DNA of 64,000 nt. It comes from Streptomyces apocyni. Lineage in GTDB: Bacteria; Actinomycetota; Actinomycetes; Streptomycetales; Streptomycetaceae. A program made the translations under genes and the position numbers. The DNA lies in contig NZ_WHOM01000051.1 in NCBI RefSeq assembly GCF_009739465.1, positions 203,049 through 267,048 on the forward strand, given 5' to 3'. Shown piece by piece: positions 46,006 to 55,725 of the stretch. Each line of letters opens with the position of its first letter. The stretch's first letter is position 1. The notes beneath the pieces are model-generated. The model had not been told where the DNA came from. It worked only from the letters and a program-made list of their open reading frames with translations, and did no database searches.

Positions 46006-47142
46006 ATGGACGGCGCACGCATCAGTGACATCAGTCCACCGGGGCGCCTGGCGGAACCCGGCGAGGCCATCAGCCTGGAGGAACTCGCGCTCGCGGCCCG
46101 TAACCACGGCCTGCCGCTGGAGGCCCTGCGCTACGACCTCACTCCGGCCGGGCTGCACTATGTACTCGTCCACTACGACATCCCCGCCACCGACGCCGAC
46201 ACCTGGCGGCTCACCGTGCGCGGCCGCGTACGCACCCCGCTGACCCTGGACCTGCCGACGCTGAGGTCGTTCCCCGCGAGAACGCGGCGCGTGACCATGG
46301 AGTGCGCGGGCAACGGCCGGGCCCGCCTCACACCCCGGCCGGTGAGCCAGCCCTGGCTGGTCGAGGCGGTCGGGACCGCGGAGTGGACCGGAGTGCCGCT
46401 GCGTACGCTGCTCGCCGAGGCCGGTGTGGCGGATGACGCTGTCGAGGCCGTCTTCACCGGAGCCGACCATGGCGTCGAGCGGGGTGTCGAGCAGGACTAC
46501 CAGCGCAGTCTGCCGCTGCCGGTGGCCATGGGCGATGACCCGGAGGTCCTGGTGGCGTACGCGATGAACGGCCGTCCGCTGCCCCCGCAGCACGGCCATC
46601 CGCTGCGGCTGGTCGTCCCCGGGTGGTACGGCATGGCGCAGGTGAAGTGGCTGCGCGAGATCGCCCTCAGCGACGCCCCGTTCACCGGCTTCCAGCAGGA
46701 GGTGGCGTACCGCTACCGGCAGTCGCCCGACGACCCCGGCGAACCGGTCACCCGGATCGCCCCGCGGGCCCTGATGATCCCTCCGGGGTTCCCGGACTTT
46801 ATGTCCCGCACCCGGGTGGTACGGCCCGGCCAGGTGCGGCTGGAAGGCCGAGCGTGGTCCGGCCACGCTCCGGTGACCGGCGTCGTGGTGAGCACCGACG
46901 GCGGCCGCGTCTGGAGTGAGGCCGAGCTCGCCCCGCAGGAAGACGGACACGACTGGGCCTGGCGACACTGGCACGCGGCCTGGACCGCCACACCCGGCCG
47001 TCATGAGCTCAGCGTCCGCGCATACGACGCCGCTGGCCACACCCAGCCCGTCGACCCACCGTGGAACCGGGGCGGGTTCGCCAACAACCTCATCCAGCGG
47101 GTCTCCGTGCTGTGCCTGGCCGCCCCGGACAGAACCGGCTGA
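46006..47142 (+). CDS. Sulfite-oxidase-family molybdopterin oxidoreductase
   Basis: 378 residues. The molybdenum ligand is Cys100 in RVTMECAGNGRARL; HGHPLRLVVPGWYGMAQVKWL is the cofactor-binding signature; the C-terminal Mo-co dimerisation domain follows (VRLEGRAWSGHAPVTGVVVS, then DHP-type ending QPVDPPWNRGGFANN). There is no haem b5 domain and no Tat-type signal, so it is likely a cytosolic sulfite oxidase-like enzyme with an unknown acceptor. ATG 46006; a second ATG lies 8 bp upstream out of frame. Confidence 0.92.
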   Translation: MDGARISDISPPGRLAEPGEAISLEELALAARNHGLPLEALRYDLTPAGLHYVLVHYDIPATDADTWRLTVRGRVRTPLTLDLPTLRSFPARTRRVTMECAGNGRARLTPRPVSQPWLVEAVGTAEWTGVPLRTLLAEAGVADDAVEAVFTGADHGVERGVEQDYQRSLPLPVAMGDDPEVLVAYAMNGRPLPPQHGHPLRLVVPGWYGMAQVKWLREIALSDAPFTGFQQEVAYRYRQSPDDPGEPVTRIAPRALMIPPGFPDFMSRTRVVRPGQVRLEGRAWSGHAPVTGVVVSTDGGRVWSEAELAPQEDGHDWAWRHWHAAWTATPGRHELSVRAYDAAGHTQPVDPPWNRGGFANNLIQRVSVLCLAAPDRTG

Positions 47143-47199
47143 GCCCAGTGCCGGGAGACGTTTCCGAATCAGCGAGGTCATTCGCTGGACCGATCAGCG

Positions 47200-48345
47200 G
47201 TGGAGTCGCACCCTGATCAGGTGACTGAGAATGCTTCCTCCCTCCCTACGCTCCCTGCGCGGTGGTTCGCGCAGCCCGGCGTCGTCGCCCGTGCCTGGCG
47301 GTGTGCATCCGCCCCTGCCGAGGTGCGGGACTTCCACTCCTCACTGGTGGAGTACGCCCCGACCCCACTGGCCGAACTCCCCGAACTCGCAACCGAGTTG
47401 GGAGTGGGCCGGGTCTTCGTCAAGGATGAGTCGTGCCGCCTGGGGCTGCCAGCGTTCAAGGCGCTGGGCGCGTCCTGGGCGGTGCATCGCACCCTCACCG
47501 AGCGAGCCCTGAACGGCGGGGATTCGGGAGGTCCGGTCACGCTGGTGACCGCGACGGACGGCAACCACGGCCGGGCGGTGGCCCGGATGGCACGCCTGCT
47601 CGGCCAGCGCGCCCATGTTTTCGTCCCGCGAGGCGTGCATCCGCGGGCCGTGCGGGCCATTGCCGCCGAGGAAGCGGAGGTCACCGAGGTTCCGGGGCCG
47701 TACGACGACGCGGTGCGACGGGCGGACGAGGCGGCCGCCGCGCCGCACACGGTGCTGGTCCAGGACACCGCCTGGCCGGGCTACGAGGAGATCCCGGGCT
47801 GGATCGTTGAGGGCTACTCCACGCTCTGCACCGAGATCGACGAGCAGTTGACCGCCGCGGGGAGCAGCGATGGCCCTGACCTCGTCGCCATCCCCGTAGG
47901 TGTGGGGTCGCTGGCCCAGGCCGTCGTCACCCACTACCGCAGCCGCCCCTCACCTCAGACTCCCCCTGCACTGCTGTCAGTTGAGCCCGAGACGGCGGCC
48001 TGCGTCCTCGCGAGCCTGACCCGCGGTGAACCGGTCAGCGTCACCACCGGCGAAACCTCCATGGCAGGGCTGAACTGTGGCACTCCGTCCAGCATCGCCT
48101 GGCCGTACCTGCACAGCGGGCTGGACGCGGCCGTCGCCATCCCCGACGCCGCCAGCGCCCGAGCCGCCGCCCGCCTGGCGGCTCTGGGCGTCTCCTCGGG
48201 CCCCTGCGGCGCCGCGGCACTCGCTGGACTGCGCGCGGCACTCACTGGGGCGGGCGCCGAGGAGCGCCGTACGGCACTGGGGCTCGACGCGGGCTCGGTG
48301 GTCGTCCTGCTGAGCACGGAGGGCACAGCAGCCAACGGTTCCTGA
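47200..48345 (+). CDS. PLP-dependent diaminopropionate ammonia-lyase-like enzyme
   Basis: 381 residues (374 if GTG 47221 is the start; neither has a clear ribosome site). Fold type II PLP enzyme: cofactor lysine Lys87 in CRLGLPAFKALGASWAV, VTATDGNHGRAVARMARLLG, WPGYEEIPGWIVEGYSTLC and the glycine loop VGVGSLAQAVV. FKALG and the DGNHG block match the diaminopropionate ammonia-lyase (DpaL) group. It would deaminate 2,3-diaminopropionate or D/L-serine-like amino acids to pyruvate and ammonia. Followed by the rox promoter. Confidence 0.88.
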   Translation: MESHPDQVTENASSLPTLPARWFAQPGVVARAWRCASAPAEVRDFHSSLVEYAPTPLAELPELATELGVGRVFVKDESCRLGLPAFKALGASWAVHRTLTERALNGGDSGGPVTLVTATDGNHGRAVARMARLLGQRAHVFVPRGVHPRAVRAIAAEEAEVTEVPGPYDDAVRRADEAAAAPHTVLVQDTAWPGYEEIPGWIVEGYSTLCTEIDEQLTAAGSSDGPDLVAIPVGVGSLAQAVVTHYRSRPSPQTPPALLSVEPETAACVLASLTRGEPVSVTTGETSMAGLNCGTPSSIAWPYLHSGLDAAVAIPDAASARAAARLAALGVSSGPCGAAALAGLRAALTGAGAEERRTALGLDAGSVVVLLSTEGTAANGS

Positions 48346-48363
48346 GTCCCGCACAGACGAAAG

Positions 48364-49919
<1,556 letters not shown>

Positions 49920-49959
49920 GCGCCTGCCTCTGAGTGCGCGGTCCCGGTGCTCGCGCGTC

Positions 49960-50066
49960 TCACGTGCGCAGATACGACGCTCCGTTGACGTCGAGCACCG
50001 CGCCAGAGCTCCACTGGGCCTGCGGCGAGGCGAACCACAGCACCGCCCGCTCCGTGACGCCTCCGT
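49960..50066 (-). pseudogene. Short-chain dehydrogenase/reductase, last ~35 residues
   Basis: The minus strand reads TERAVLWFASPQAQWSSGAV, LDVNGASYLRT, stop at 49960: the characteristic C-terminus of FabG-like SDR enzymes. Nothing of the rest of an SDR precedes it; it abuts the end of the PH-domain gene at 50066. A relic of a deleted gene. Confidence 0.65.
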
Positions 50067-50431
50067 CAGCGCGCCACGAACTGGGTCAGGATCGCCTGTA
50101 CTTCGTAGATGTCGACGCCCTTGGTGAAGGTCTTCTGCACCGGCTCCGAGCTACCGGAGATCCAGATCTTCAGCTCCGCGTCGAGGTCGAACGTGCCCGC
50201 CGTCTCAACGGCGAAGTGCGTGATGCTGCGGTACGGGATCGAGTGGTACTCGACCTTCTTGCCCGTGATCCCCTGCTTGTCGACCAGGATGAGCCGTCGG
50301 TCGGTGAACAGTATGGTGTCGCGGATCAGCAGGAACGCGGCGTACACCTGCTCGCCTTGGCCGAACAGCCGCGCATAGTCCTGCTGCGCGGTTGCCGGGT
50401 CGACGGTGTGCGCGTTGCCGAACAGTGCCAT
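50066..50431 (-). CDS. PH-domain (bPH-type) protein
   Basis: 121 residues, soluble. Sequence FLLIRDTILFTDRRLILVDKQGITGKKVEYHSIPYRSITHFAVET is the bacterial PH-domain signature, followed by ELKIWISGSSEPVQKTFTKGVDIYEVQAIL. Function unknown. GGGGGA precedes ATG 50431. Its end touches an SDR relic, so its downstream neighbour was lost. Divergent from the lectin-domain gene. Confidence 0.9.
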   Translation of the reverse strand: MALFGNAHTVDPATAQQDYARLFGQGEQVYAAFLLIRDTILFTDRRLILVDKQGITGKKVEYHSIPYRSITHFAVETAGTFDLDAELKIWISGSSEPVQKTFTKGVDIYEVQAILTQFVAR

Positions 50432-50498
50432 GGAGTCCCCCACGCTGCGAATCGTACGATCCTCACACCCTATGTTCTGAGTATCCCGAGGAGTGCTG

Positions 50499-51332
50499 GT
50501 GAACCAACCCCCAAGGCCCGAGCAGCAGAGGTGGGACCCGGACGCGACCGAGGTGATCGCGCCGCTGGAGTCGACCCGTGTCCTGCCGCTCATCGAGGCC
50601 GAGGACGCTCCTCCTCCGCCTCCGCGAGCACGTACGGCGCGCCGTGCCGCGCGGAGCGGGCCGCCGCGCCCGGCGCTTGTGGCGGTGGGGAGTCTCGTGG
50701 TGTGCGCCGCTGTCGGGCTCGGCATCGGCGCGCTGCTCGCCGGAGGCGACGGCGAGGCTACGGCGGCGGCCAGTGACGGTACGACCACTCCGCCCGCCGC
50801 GCGGGCGAGCCCCACCGACACCACCGACACCACCGCCACCACGGGCTCGGAGGCCGCGTCGCCATCCGCACCCGCCCCCAGCCCCTCGCCCACCACGCCT
50901 CCAGTCCCCACGGGCACCTACGGCTTCGTCGACCCCGTCACCGGCCGGGCCGTCGATGTGGAGGGCGCGTCCATGGACGACCAGGCCCGCGTCATCGCCT
51001 GGCAGAGCACCGGTCAGCCAAACCAGCGGTGGCAGCTCACCGACCTCGGCGACGGCGACGTGGAGATCAAGGCGGAGCACTCCGGCCTCTGCCTCACGGC
51101 CACCGACCCGCTCACCCCGGGTACCGCCGTCGTGCAGCGGCCCTGCGCGGCCGCCGCCGCGCAGAGCTGGAAGCCAAGCCCCCATCCGACCGCGCCCGGC
51201 ACCCATGTGCTCCGGCTCAAGGACACTCCCCTGGTCCTGGCCCCGGCTGGCCCGGACGCGGGCGCCCCGATGCTGGTCCAGCAGTCCGTTTTCACCAACG
51301 ACCCGTCGTGGGTACTGGAGCCGCCCGCCTAG
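50499..51332 (+). CDS. Membrane-anchored protein with extracellular ricin-type beta-trefoil domain
   Basis: 277 residues. Cytosolic Pro-rich N-terminus (about 1-60), one helix (ALVAVGSLVVCAAVGLGIGALLAG), an Ala/Thr/Pro/Ser linker, then a C-terminal RICIN-like domain (about 140-277): GRAVDVEGASMDDQARVIAW, with QxW-like NQRWQLTDLGDGDVEI and CLTATDPLTPGTAVVQRPC. Only one full trefoil is present. It may bind a cell-wall or extracellular sugar; no catalytic domain. GTG 50499 follows GAGGAG. Confidence 0.82.
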   Translation: MNQPPRPEQQRWDPDATEVIAPLESTRVLPLIEAEDAPPPPPRARTARRAARSGPPRPALVAVGSLVVCAAVGLGIGALLAGGDGEATAAASDGTTTPPAARASPTDTTDTTATTGSEAASPSAPAPSPSPTTPPVPTGTYGFVDPVTGRAVDVEGASMDDQARVIAWQSTGQPNQRWQLTDLGDGDVEIKAEHSGLCLTATDPLTPGTAVVQRPCAAAAAQSWKPSPHPTAPGTHVLRLKDTPLVLAPAGPDAGAPMLVQQSVFTNDPSWVLEPPA

Positions 51333-51405
51333 ACGCGCGCCGATCGGCGCGTAACTCAGGCCGCACACGAAATGCACTAGCGAGCCTGGGTCCTCACCGA
51401 CGAAC

Positions 51406-51978
51406 ATGCCACGCATGAGCGACCACCAACCCGCCCGATGGACTCAGGCGACCGTCTACCCCGACATGTGGGCTGACCCGGACGACGACCCGCGCGACAG
51501 CGAAGGAGTCAGCCCGGACGGCGAACTTGCGACACTTCAGGACTTCCTGACGAGCTACCGCATGACCTTGCGGATGAAGTGCGAGGGCCTGGACCCGGAG
51601 CAACTGGCCCGTCGATCGGTTCCGCCGTCCACGATGTCGCTGCTCGGCCTGCTGCGGCACCTCGCCGAGGTGGAACGCGACTGGCGCAACTGGATCAGCG
51701 ACGGTGACCCCCTGCCGAAGCTGTACGGCAAGCGTGACGGGGACTTCGACGGAGCCGTCGCCGAGCAGGCCGTGGTCGACGCCGCGTACGCCGACCTAGC
51801 GCGCGAGCAGGCCGCGACCGACGCCGAGCTGGCCAAGCACCCGGATCTGGGCGCGCGCCTGGGGAAGGACGGGGACTCGGTTCGCGGGCTGATGGTGCAC
51901 AGGATCGAGGAGTACGCCCGCCACTGCGGGCACGCCGACCTGTTGCGCGAGTGCGTCGACGGACGGGTAGGCCAGTGA
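51406..51978 (+). CDS. DinB-family protein (first of two)
   Basis: 190 residues (187 if ATG 51415). DinB four-helix fold: TLRMKCEGLDPEQLARRSVP, STMSLLGLLRHLAEVERDWR and VHRIEEYARHCGHADLLREC. The conserved histidines (LLRHLAEVE, EEYARHCGHAD) form the metal site of DinB/DUF664 proteins, which include thiol transferases (bacillithiol or mycothiol S-transferases). Target unknown. Its stop overlaps the next start by one base. Confidence 0.88.
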   Translation: MPRMSDHQPARWTQATVYPDMWADPDDDPRDSEGVSPDGELATLQDFLTSYRMTLRMKCEGLDPEQLARRSVPPSTMSLLGLLRHLAEVERDWRNWISDGDPLPKLYGKRDGDFDGAVAEQAVVDAAYADLAREQAATDAELAKHPDLGARLGKDGDSVRGLMVHRIEEYARHCGHADLLRECVDGRVGQ

Positions 51979-52571
51979 TGACGGCTACGGACGCCAAGAC
52001 TGACCTCCACTTCTACCTGCAGTCCGCCCGCGACGCCCTGCTGTGGAAGCTGGAAAGGCTCTCGGAGTACGACATCCGCCGCCCGCTGACGCCGACCGGC
52101 ACCAACCTCCTGGGGCTGGTGAAACACACGGCTGGCGTGGAGCTGGGCTATCTCGGCGACACCTTCGGACGGCCGTCCGGCGAGCCGCTGCCCTGGCTCG
52201 AAGACGGTGCCGAGGTCAACGCGGACATGTGGGCCACCGCCGACGAGTCCCGCGAGGACATCGTGAACCTCTACCGCCGGGCGTGGGCGCACGCGGACGC
52301 GACCCTCGACGCGCTGGCGCTGGACGTGGTCGGCAGGGTGCCCTGGTGGCCCGACGGCAAGGACGAGGTGACGTTGCATCATGCCGTGGTGCGCGTGATC
52401 GCCGATACGCACCGGCACGCCGGGCACGCCGACATCGTCCGGGAGCTCATCGACGGCTCCGTGGGGATGAACGAGGGCAATGGCAGCATGGCGCCGGGCG
52501 ACTCGGCATGGTGGGAGGACCATCGAAGCCGTCTGGAGCGCGCGGCCCGGGACGCCGACCGAGACGCGTAG
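51978..52571 (+). CDS. DinB-family protein (second of two)
   Basis: 197 residues, paralogous in layout to the preceding gene: ALLWKLERLSEYDIRRPLTPTGTNLLGLVKHTAGVELGYLGDTFG, then VIADTHRHAGHADIVRELIDG. Metal-binding histidines are conserved (LVKHTAG and HRHAGHAD). ATG 51978 shares its first base with the upstream stop (TGATG), so the pair is translated together. The two may form a heterodimer; that is inference. Confidence 0.9.
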   Translation: MTATDAKTDLHFYLQSARDALLWKLERLSEYDIRRPLTPTGTNLLGLVKHTAGVELGYLGDTFGRPSGEPLPWLEDGAEVNADMWATADESREDIVNLYRRAWAHADATLDALALDVVGRVPWWPDGKDEVTLHHAVVRVIADTHRHAGHADIVRELIDGSVGMNEGNGSMAPGDSAWWEDHRSRLERAARDADRDA

Positions 52572-52590
52572 CTAGGCAAGCGTGGTGCCA

Positions 52591-52607
52591 TGTGAAATAT
52601 TACTGAG
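52591..52607. promoter_or_regulatory. Shared 17-bp motif, copy 1 (hydroxyproline-type operon)
   Basis: TGTGAAATATTACTGAG; its complement CTCAGTAATATTTCACA matches the copy at 55688 in 14 of 17 positions. It ends at the base before GTG 52608, and no ribosome site lies between, so the transcript may start at the GTG (leaderless) with TATTAC as -10. Probably the operator of a regulator located elsewhere. Confidence 0.55.
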
Positions 52608-53822
52608 GTGCTCACGGGAAACTCTTCAGATGTCATCGTCGTCGGGGCAGGCGTGGTCGGGGCCGCCTGCGCCTACTACGCGGCTCAGGCCGGACTCACG
52701 GTCACCGTGATCGACCGCGGCCCGGTCGCGGGCGGCACCACGGGGACCGGAGAGGGCAACCTCCTCGTCTCCGACAAGGAGCCCGGGCCCGAACTCGAAC
52801 TCGCCCTGCTGTCAGTCCAGTTGTGGCACGAGCTGGCCGCGTCACTTCCGTCCGCCATCGAGTACGAGGCAAAGGGCGGCCTGGTCGTCGCCTCGTCGGA
52901 CGACGGGCTGCGCGCCCTGCGCGGCTTCGCCGCCCGGCAGGGCGAGGTGGGGGTGACGGCCCACGAGGTTCCGGCGGACGGGCTCGGCGAGCTGGAACCG
53001 CACCTCTCCCCCGGCCTGCCGGGCGGCATCCACTACCCGCAGGACGCCCAGGTACAGCCCGCGCTCGCCGCCGCCCATCTGCTGAAGGCAGCGGCTTCGC
53101 AAGGCCGGAACCAGCCGCGGTCGCGGTCGCGGCCGCGGTTGCGGCTGCGGCTCGGTGAGGAGGTCACCGGCCTGCTCACCGGGGCGGATGGTGCCGTACG
53201 CGGAGTCCGTACGGCCACGGGAGAGGTGCGTGCCCCGTACGTCGTGAACGCCGCCGGGACCTGGGGCGGGGACCTCGCCAAGCTGGCCGGGGTGGAGTTG
53301 CCCGTGCTGCCCCGCAGGGGCTTCGTCCTGGTCACCGAGCCGCTGCCGCGCGTGGTGCGGCGCAAGGTGTACGCCGCCGACTACGTCGCGGATGTCGCCA
53401 GCGGCTCGGCGGCCCTGCAGACCTCCGCAGTGGTCGAGGGGACGGCGGCGGGCCCGGTGCTGATCGGTTCCAGCCGGGAGCGGGTGGGGTTCGACCGCTC
53501 GCTGTCGACCGAGGTGCTGCGGCGCCTGGCGCTCGGGGCCACCGCCCTGTTCCCGGTGCTGGCCGGGGTGCGGGTGATGCGGACGTACACGGGCTTTCGC
53601 CCGTATCTGCCAGACCACCTGCCCGCGATCGGCCCCGATCCGCGCCTTCCCGGGCTGCTGCACGCCTGCGGCCACGAGGGTGCGGGGGTCGGACTCGCCC
53701 CGGCCACCGGGCTCGCCATCGCCCGGTGTCTGACCGGTGGCGAACCCCCGGTCGACATCGCGCCGTTCGCCCCGGCCCGGTTCGGGCCAGAGCCGCTTGG
53801 GCCGGGGCCGCGAGCCGCCTGA
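52608..53822 (+). CDS. FAD-dependent amino-acid oxidase-like subunit (D-hydroxyproline dehydrogenase beta type)
   Basis: 404 residues, DAO fold. FAD site VIVVGAGVVGAACAYYAAQAG, GTTGTGEGNLLVSDKEPGPE, and C-terminal TGFRPYLPDHLPAIGPDPRL, GHEGAGVGLAPATGLAIA. In the three-gene set with the [2Fe-2S] and pyridine-nucleotide/FAD proteins below, this is the substrate-oxidising subunit. Such sets (OoxAB/HcnABC/HypO-like) oxidise D-hydroxyproline, D-proline or related imino acids. GTG 52608 lacks a ribosome site and may be leaderless. An odd Arg/Ser/Pro/Leu repeat (residues 166-182) reflects a simple CGG/CGC-rich tract. Confidence 0.88.
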   Translation: MLTGNSSDVIVVGAGVVGAACAYYAAQAGLTVTVIDRGPVAGGTTGTGEGNLLVSDKEPGPELELALLSVQLWHELAASLPSAIEYEAKGGLVVASSDDGLRALRGFAARQGEVGVTAHEVPADGLGELEPHLSPGLPGGIHYPQDAQVQPALAAAHLLKAAASQGRNQPRSRSRPRLRLRLGEEVTGLLTGADGAVRGVRTATGEVRAPYVVNAAGTWGGDLAKLAGVELPVLPRRGFVLVTEPLPRVVRRKVYAADYVADVASGSAALQTSAVVEGTAAGPVLIGSSRERVGFDRSLSTEVLRRLALGATALFPVLAGVRVMRTYTGFRPYLPDHLPAIGPDPRLPGLLHACGHEGAGVGLAPATGLAIARCLTGGEPPVDIAPFAPARFGPEPLGPGPRAA

Positions 53823-53882
53823 TACACCGGCCGTGCGTACGGCCCAGCCACTGAGACATCCGTACGAGAGAGGAGGCCCGCC

Positions 53883-54197
53883 GTGGCCCGTACCCCCGCC
53901 GAACTCGTCGGGGCGCAGCCCGAGCCGCCCTTCGAGATCACCCTGGACGGGCGGCCCGTCCCCGCCCTGCCCGGACAGACCGTCGCCGCCGCGCTGTGGT
54001 CGGCGGGAATCCTCGCCTGGCGCACCACCCGCGTGGGCGGCCGTCCCCGCGGGGCCTTCTGCGGCATCGGGCAGTGCTACGACTGCCTCGCCACCATCAA
54101 CGCGGTGCCCAACCGCAGGGCCTGTCTGGTCCCCGCGCGCCCCGGCGACGCGATCACCACCCAGGAGGGACACGGCCGTGCCGAGCTCAGCGTCTGA
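53883..54197 (+). CDS. [2Fe-2S] ferredoxin-like subunit (Fer2_4)
   Basis: 104 residues, one ferredoxin-fold domain. Cluster cysteines 60, 65, 68 and 81 in AFCGIGQCYDCLATINAVPN, RRACLVPARPGDAI (C-X4-C-X2-C-X12-C). This is the small gamma-type subunit of D-hydroxyproline/D-amino-acid dehydrogenases, passing electrons between flavins. GTG 53883 follows AGGAGG. Its end overlaps the next gene's start by 20 bp. Confidence 0.92.
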   Translation: MARTPAELVGAQPEPPFEITLDGRPVPALPGQTVAAALWSAGILAWRTTRVGGRPRGAFCGIGQCYDCLATINAVPNRRACLVPARPGDAITTQEGHGRAELSV

Positions 54198-55650
54198 ACC
54201 ACCCGCCTCCCAGCCGTACGATCTCGCGGTCATCGGCGCGGGGCCCGCCGGGCTCGCCGGTGCCGTCACCGCCGCCGGACTCGGCCTGTCGGTGGCCCTG
54301 TTGGACGCCTCCGAGCACGTCGGCGGGCAGTTCTACCGGCACCCCGCCGCCACTCTCGGCGCTGTACGCCCCGAAGCCCTGCACCACGACTGGGCGGCCT
54401 TCGCCGGGCTGCGCCGGGGACTTGAGGCGAGTGGGGTCAGCCACCTGGCCGGGCACCACGTGTGGTCGGTGACCGGACAGGACGGCGATTGGGCAGTGCA
54501 CGCCGTGACCGGGTCCGACGGCGGCCAGGAACGGCCCGTACGGGTGCGGGCCAGGGCGCTGCTCCTGGCCACCGGTGCGTCCGAGCGGCAACTCCCCTTC
54601 CCCGGCTGGACCTTGCCCGGCGTGGTGGGCGCCGGGGGCGCGCAGGCGATGCTCAAGTCCGGGCTCGTACTGCCGGGGAGGCGGGTCGTCGTCGCGGGGA
54701 GCGGGCCGCTGCTGCTCGCGGTGGCGGGCTCGCTGGCCGCCGCTGGGGCCCGGGTCCCCGCTGTGGTGGAGGCGTCCGGCTATCTGCGGTACGCCCGTCA
54801 TCCCCGGGTGCTCGCCACCAACCCGTACAAGCTGGTCGAGGCGGTGGTGCACGGGGGCGCGCTGCTGCGGCACCGGGTGCGGCCGCTGCCGCGCAGTGCC
54901 GTCGTCGCGGCGCACGGCACCGACCGCGTGGAGGCCGTGACCGTGGCCCGGCTCGACCGCGACTGGCGGCCCGTGCCCGGCTCCCGGCGGCGCATCGCGT
55001 GCGACGCCCTCGCCGTCGGTCACGGCCTCGCCCCGCAGATCGACCTCGCCACGGCGCTCGGCTGCGCCACCCGCCGCACGGTAGACGCCACGGCCGCGCT
55101 CGTCCTGGGCGACGGACAGGAGACGACGGTGTCCGGCGTCTGGTCGGCGGGTGAGACCGGCGGTGTCGGCGGCTCCCGACTGGCCATAGTCGAGGGCGAG
55201 TTGGCGGCGCTCGCGATCGCCAGCCGACTGGACGGGCAGACCGAGCTCCCCCAATCCAGGCGAGCCGTACGGCTGCGCCGCGGCCGCGACCGGATGCGCG
55301 CCTTCGCCGACGCCATGGCCGCCGCCCACGCGCCAGCCCCCGGCTGGACACAGTGGCTTCCCGACGACACGGACGTGTGCCGCTGCGAGGAAGTCACCGC
55401 CGGGCGCGTCCGCGAGGCGGTCACCGATCTCGGCGCCGGTGACGCGCGGACCGTCAAACTGCTGACCAGAGCGGGCATGGGCTGGTGCCAGGGCCGGATG
55501 TGCGGTGCGGCCGTGGCCTGCCTCGCGGCGCGTGGCGGCGGCCCGGTGCCGCCACCTGCCGAACGCCGTCCGTTCGCCGTGCCCGTCACGCTCGGAGCGC
55601 TGGCCGGGCTCGACGCGGACGCCGCGCCAGGGAACCCGACGGACGACTGA
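54178..55650 (+). CDS. NAD(P)/FAD-dependent oxidoreductase subunit with BFD-like [2Fe-2S] domain
   Basis: 490 residues. FAD-binding PYDLAVIGAGPAGLAGAVTA near the start, second Rossmann motif VVVAGSGPLLLAVAGSLA, and a C-terminal BFD-like domain with VCRCEEVTAGRVREAV and GMGWCQGRMCG (four cysteines, [2Fe-2S]). It is the alpha-type subunit of the dehydrogenase (HcnB/OoxA-like). GTG 54178 is chosen: GGAGGG eight bases upstream. Tight overlap with the ferredoxin subunit supports one complex. Confidence 0.92.
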   Translation: MPSSASEPPASQPYDLAVIGAGPAGLAGAVTAAGLGLSVALLDASEHVGGQFYRHPAATLGAVRPEALHHDWAAFAGLRRGLEASGVSHLAGHHVWSVTGQDGDWAVHAVTGSDGGQERPVRVRARALLLATGASERQLPFPGWTLPGVVGAGGAQAMLKSGLVLPGRRVVVAGSGPLLLAVAGSLAAAGARVPAVVEASGYLRYARHPRVLATNPYKLVEAVVHGGALLRHRVRPLPRSAVVAAHGTDRVEAVTVARLDRDWRPVPGSRRRIACDALAVGHGLAPQIDLATALGCATRRTVDATAALVLGDGQETTVSGVWSAGETGGVGGSRLAIVEGELAALAIASRLDGQTELPQSRRAVRLRRGRDRMRAFADAMAAAHAPAPGWTQWLPDDTDVCRCEEVTAGRVREAVTDLGAGDARTVKLLTRAGMGWCQGRMCGAAVACLAARGGGPVPPPAERRPFAVPVTLGALAGLDADAAPGNPTDD

Positions 55651-55687
55651 CCGGGTTCCGTACGCCCCGACCGGGCACACTAAACCC

Positions 55688-55704
55688 CTGAGTAACATGT
55701 CACA
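55688..55704. promoter_or_regulatory. Shared 17-bp motif, copy 2 (upstream of DapA-family gene)
   Basis: CTGAGTAACATGTCACA, 14 of 17 identical to the complement of 52591-52607, 22 bp before ATG 55726. TAACAT within it could serve as a -10 element. Presence before both transcription units suggests common regulation. Confidence 0.55.
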
Positions 55705-55725
55705 CTTCATGAAAGGTTCACCATC

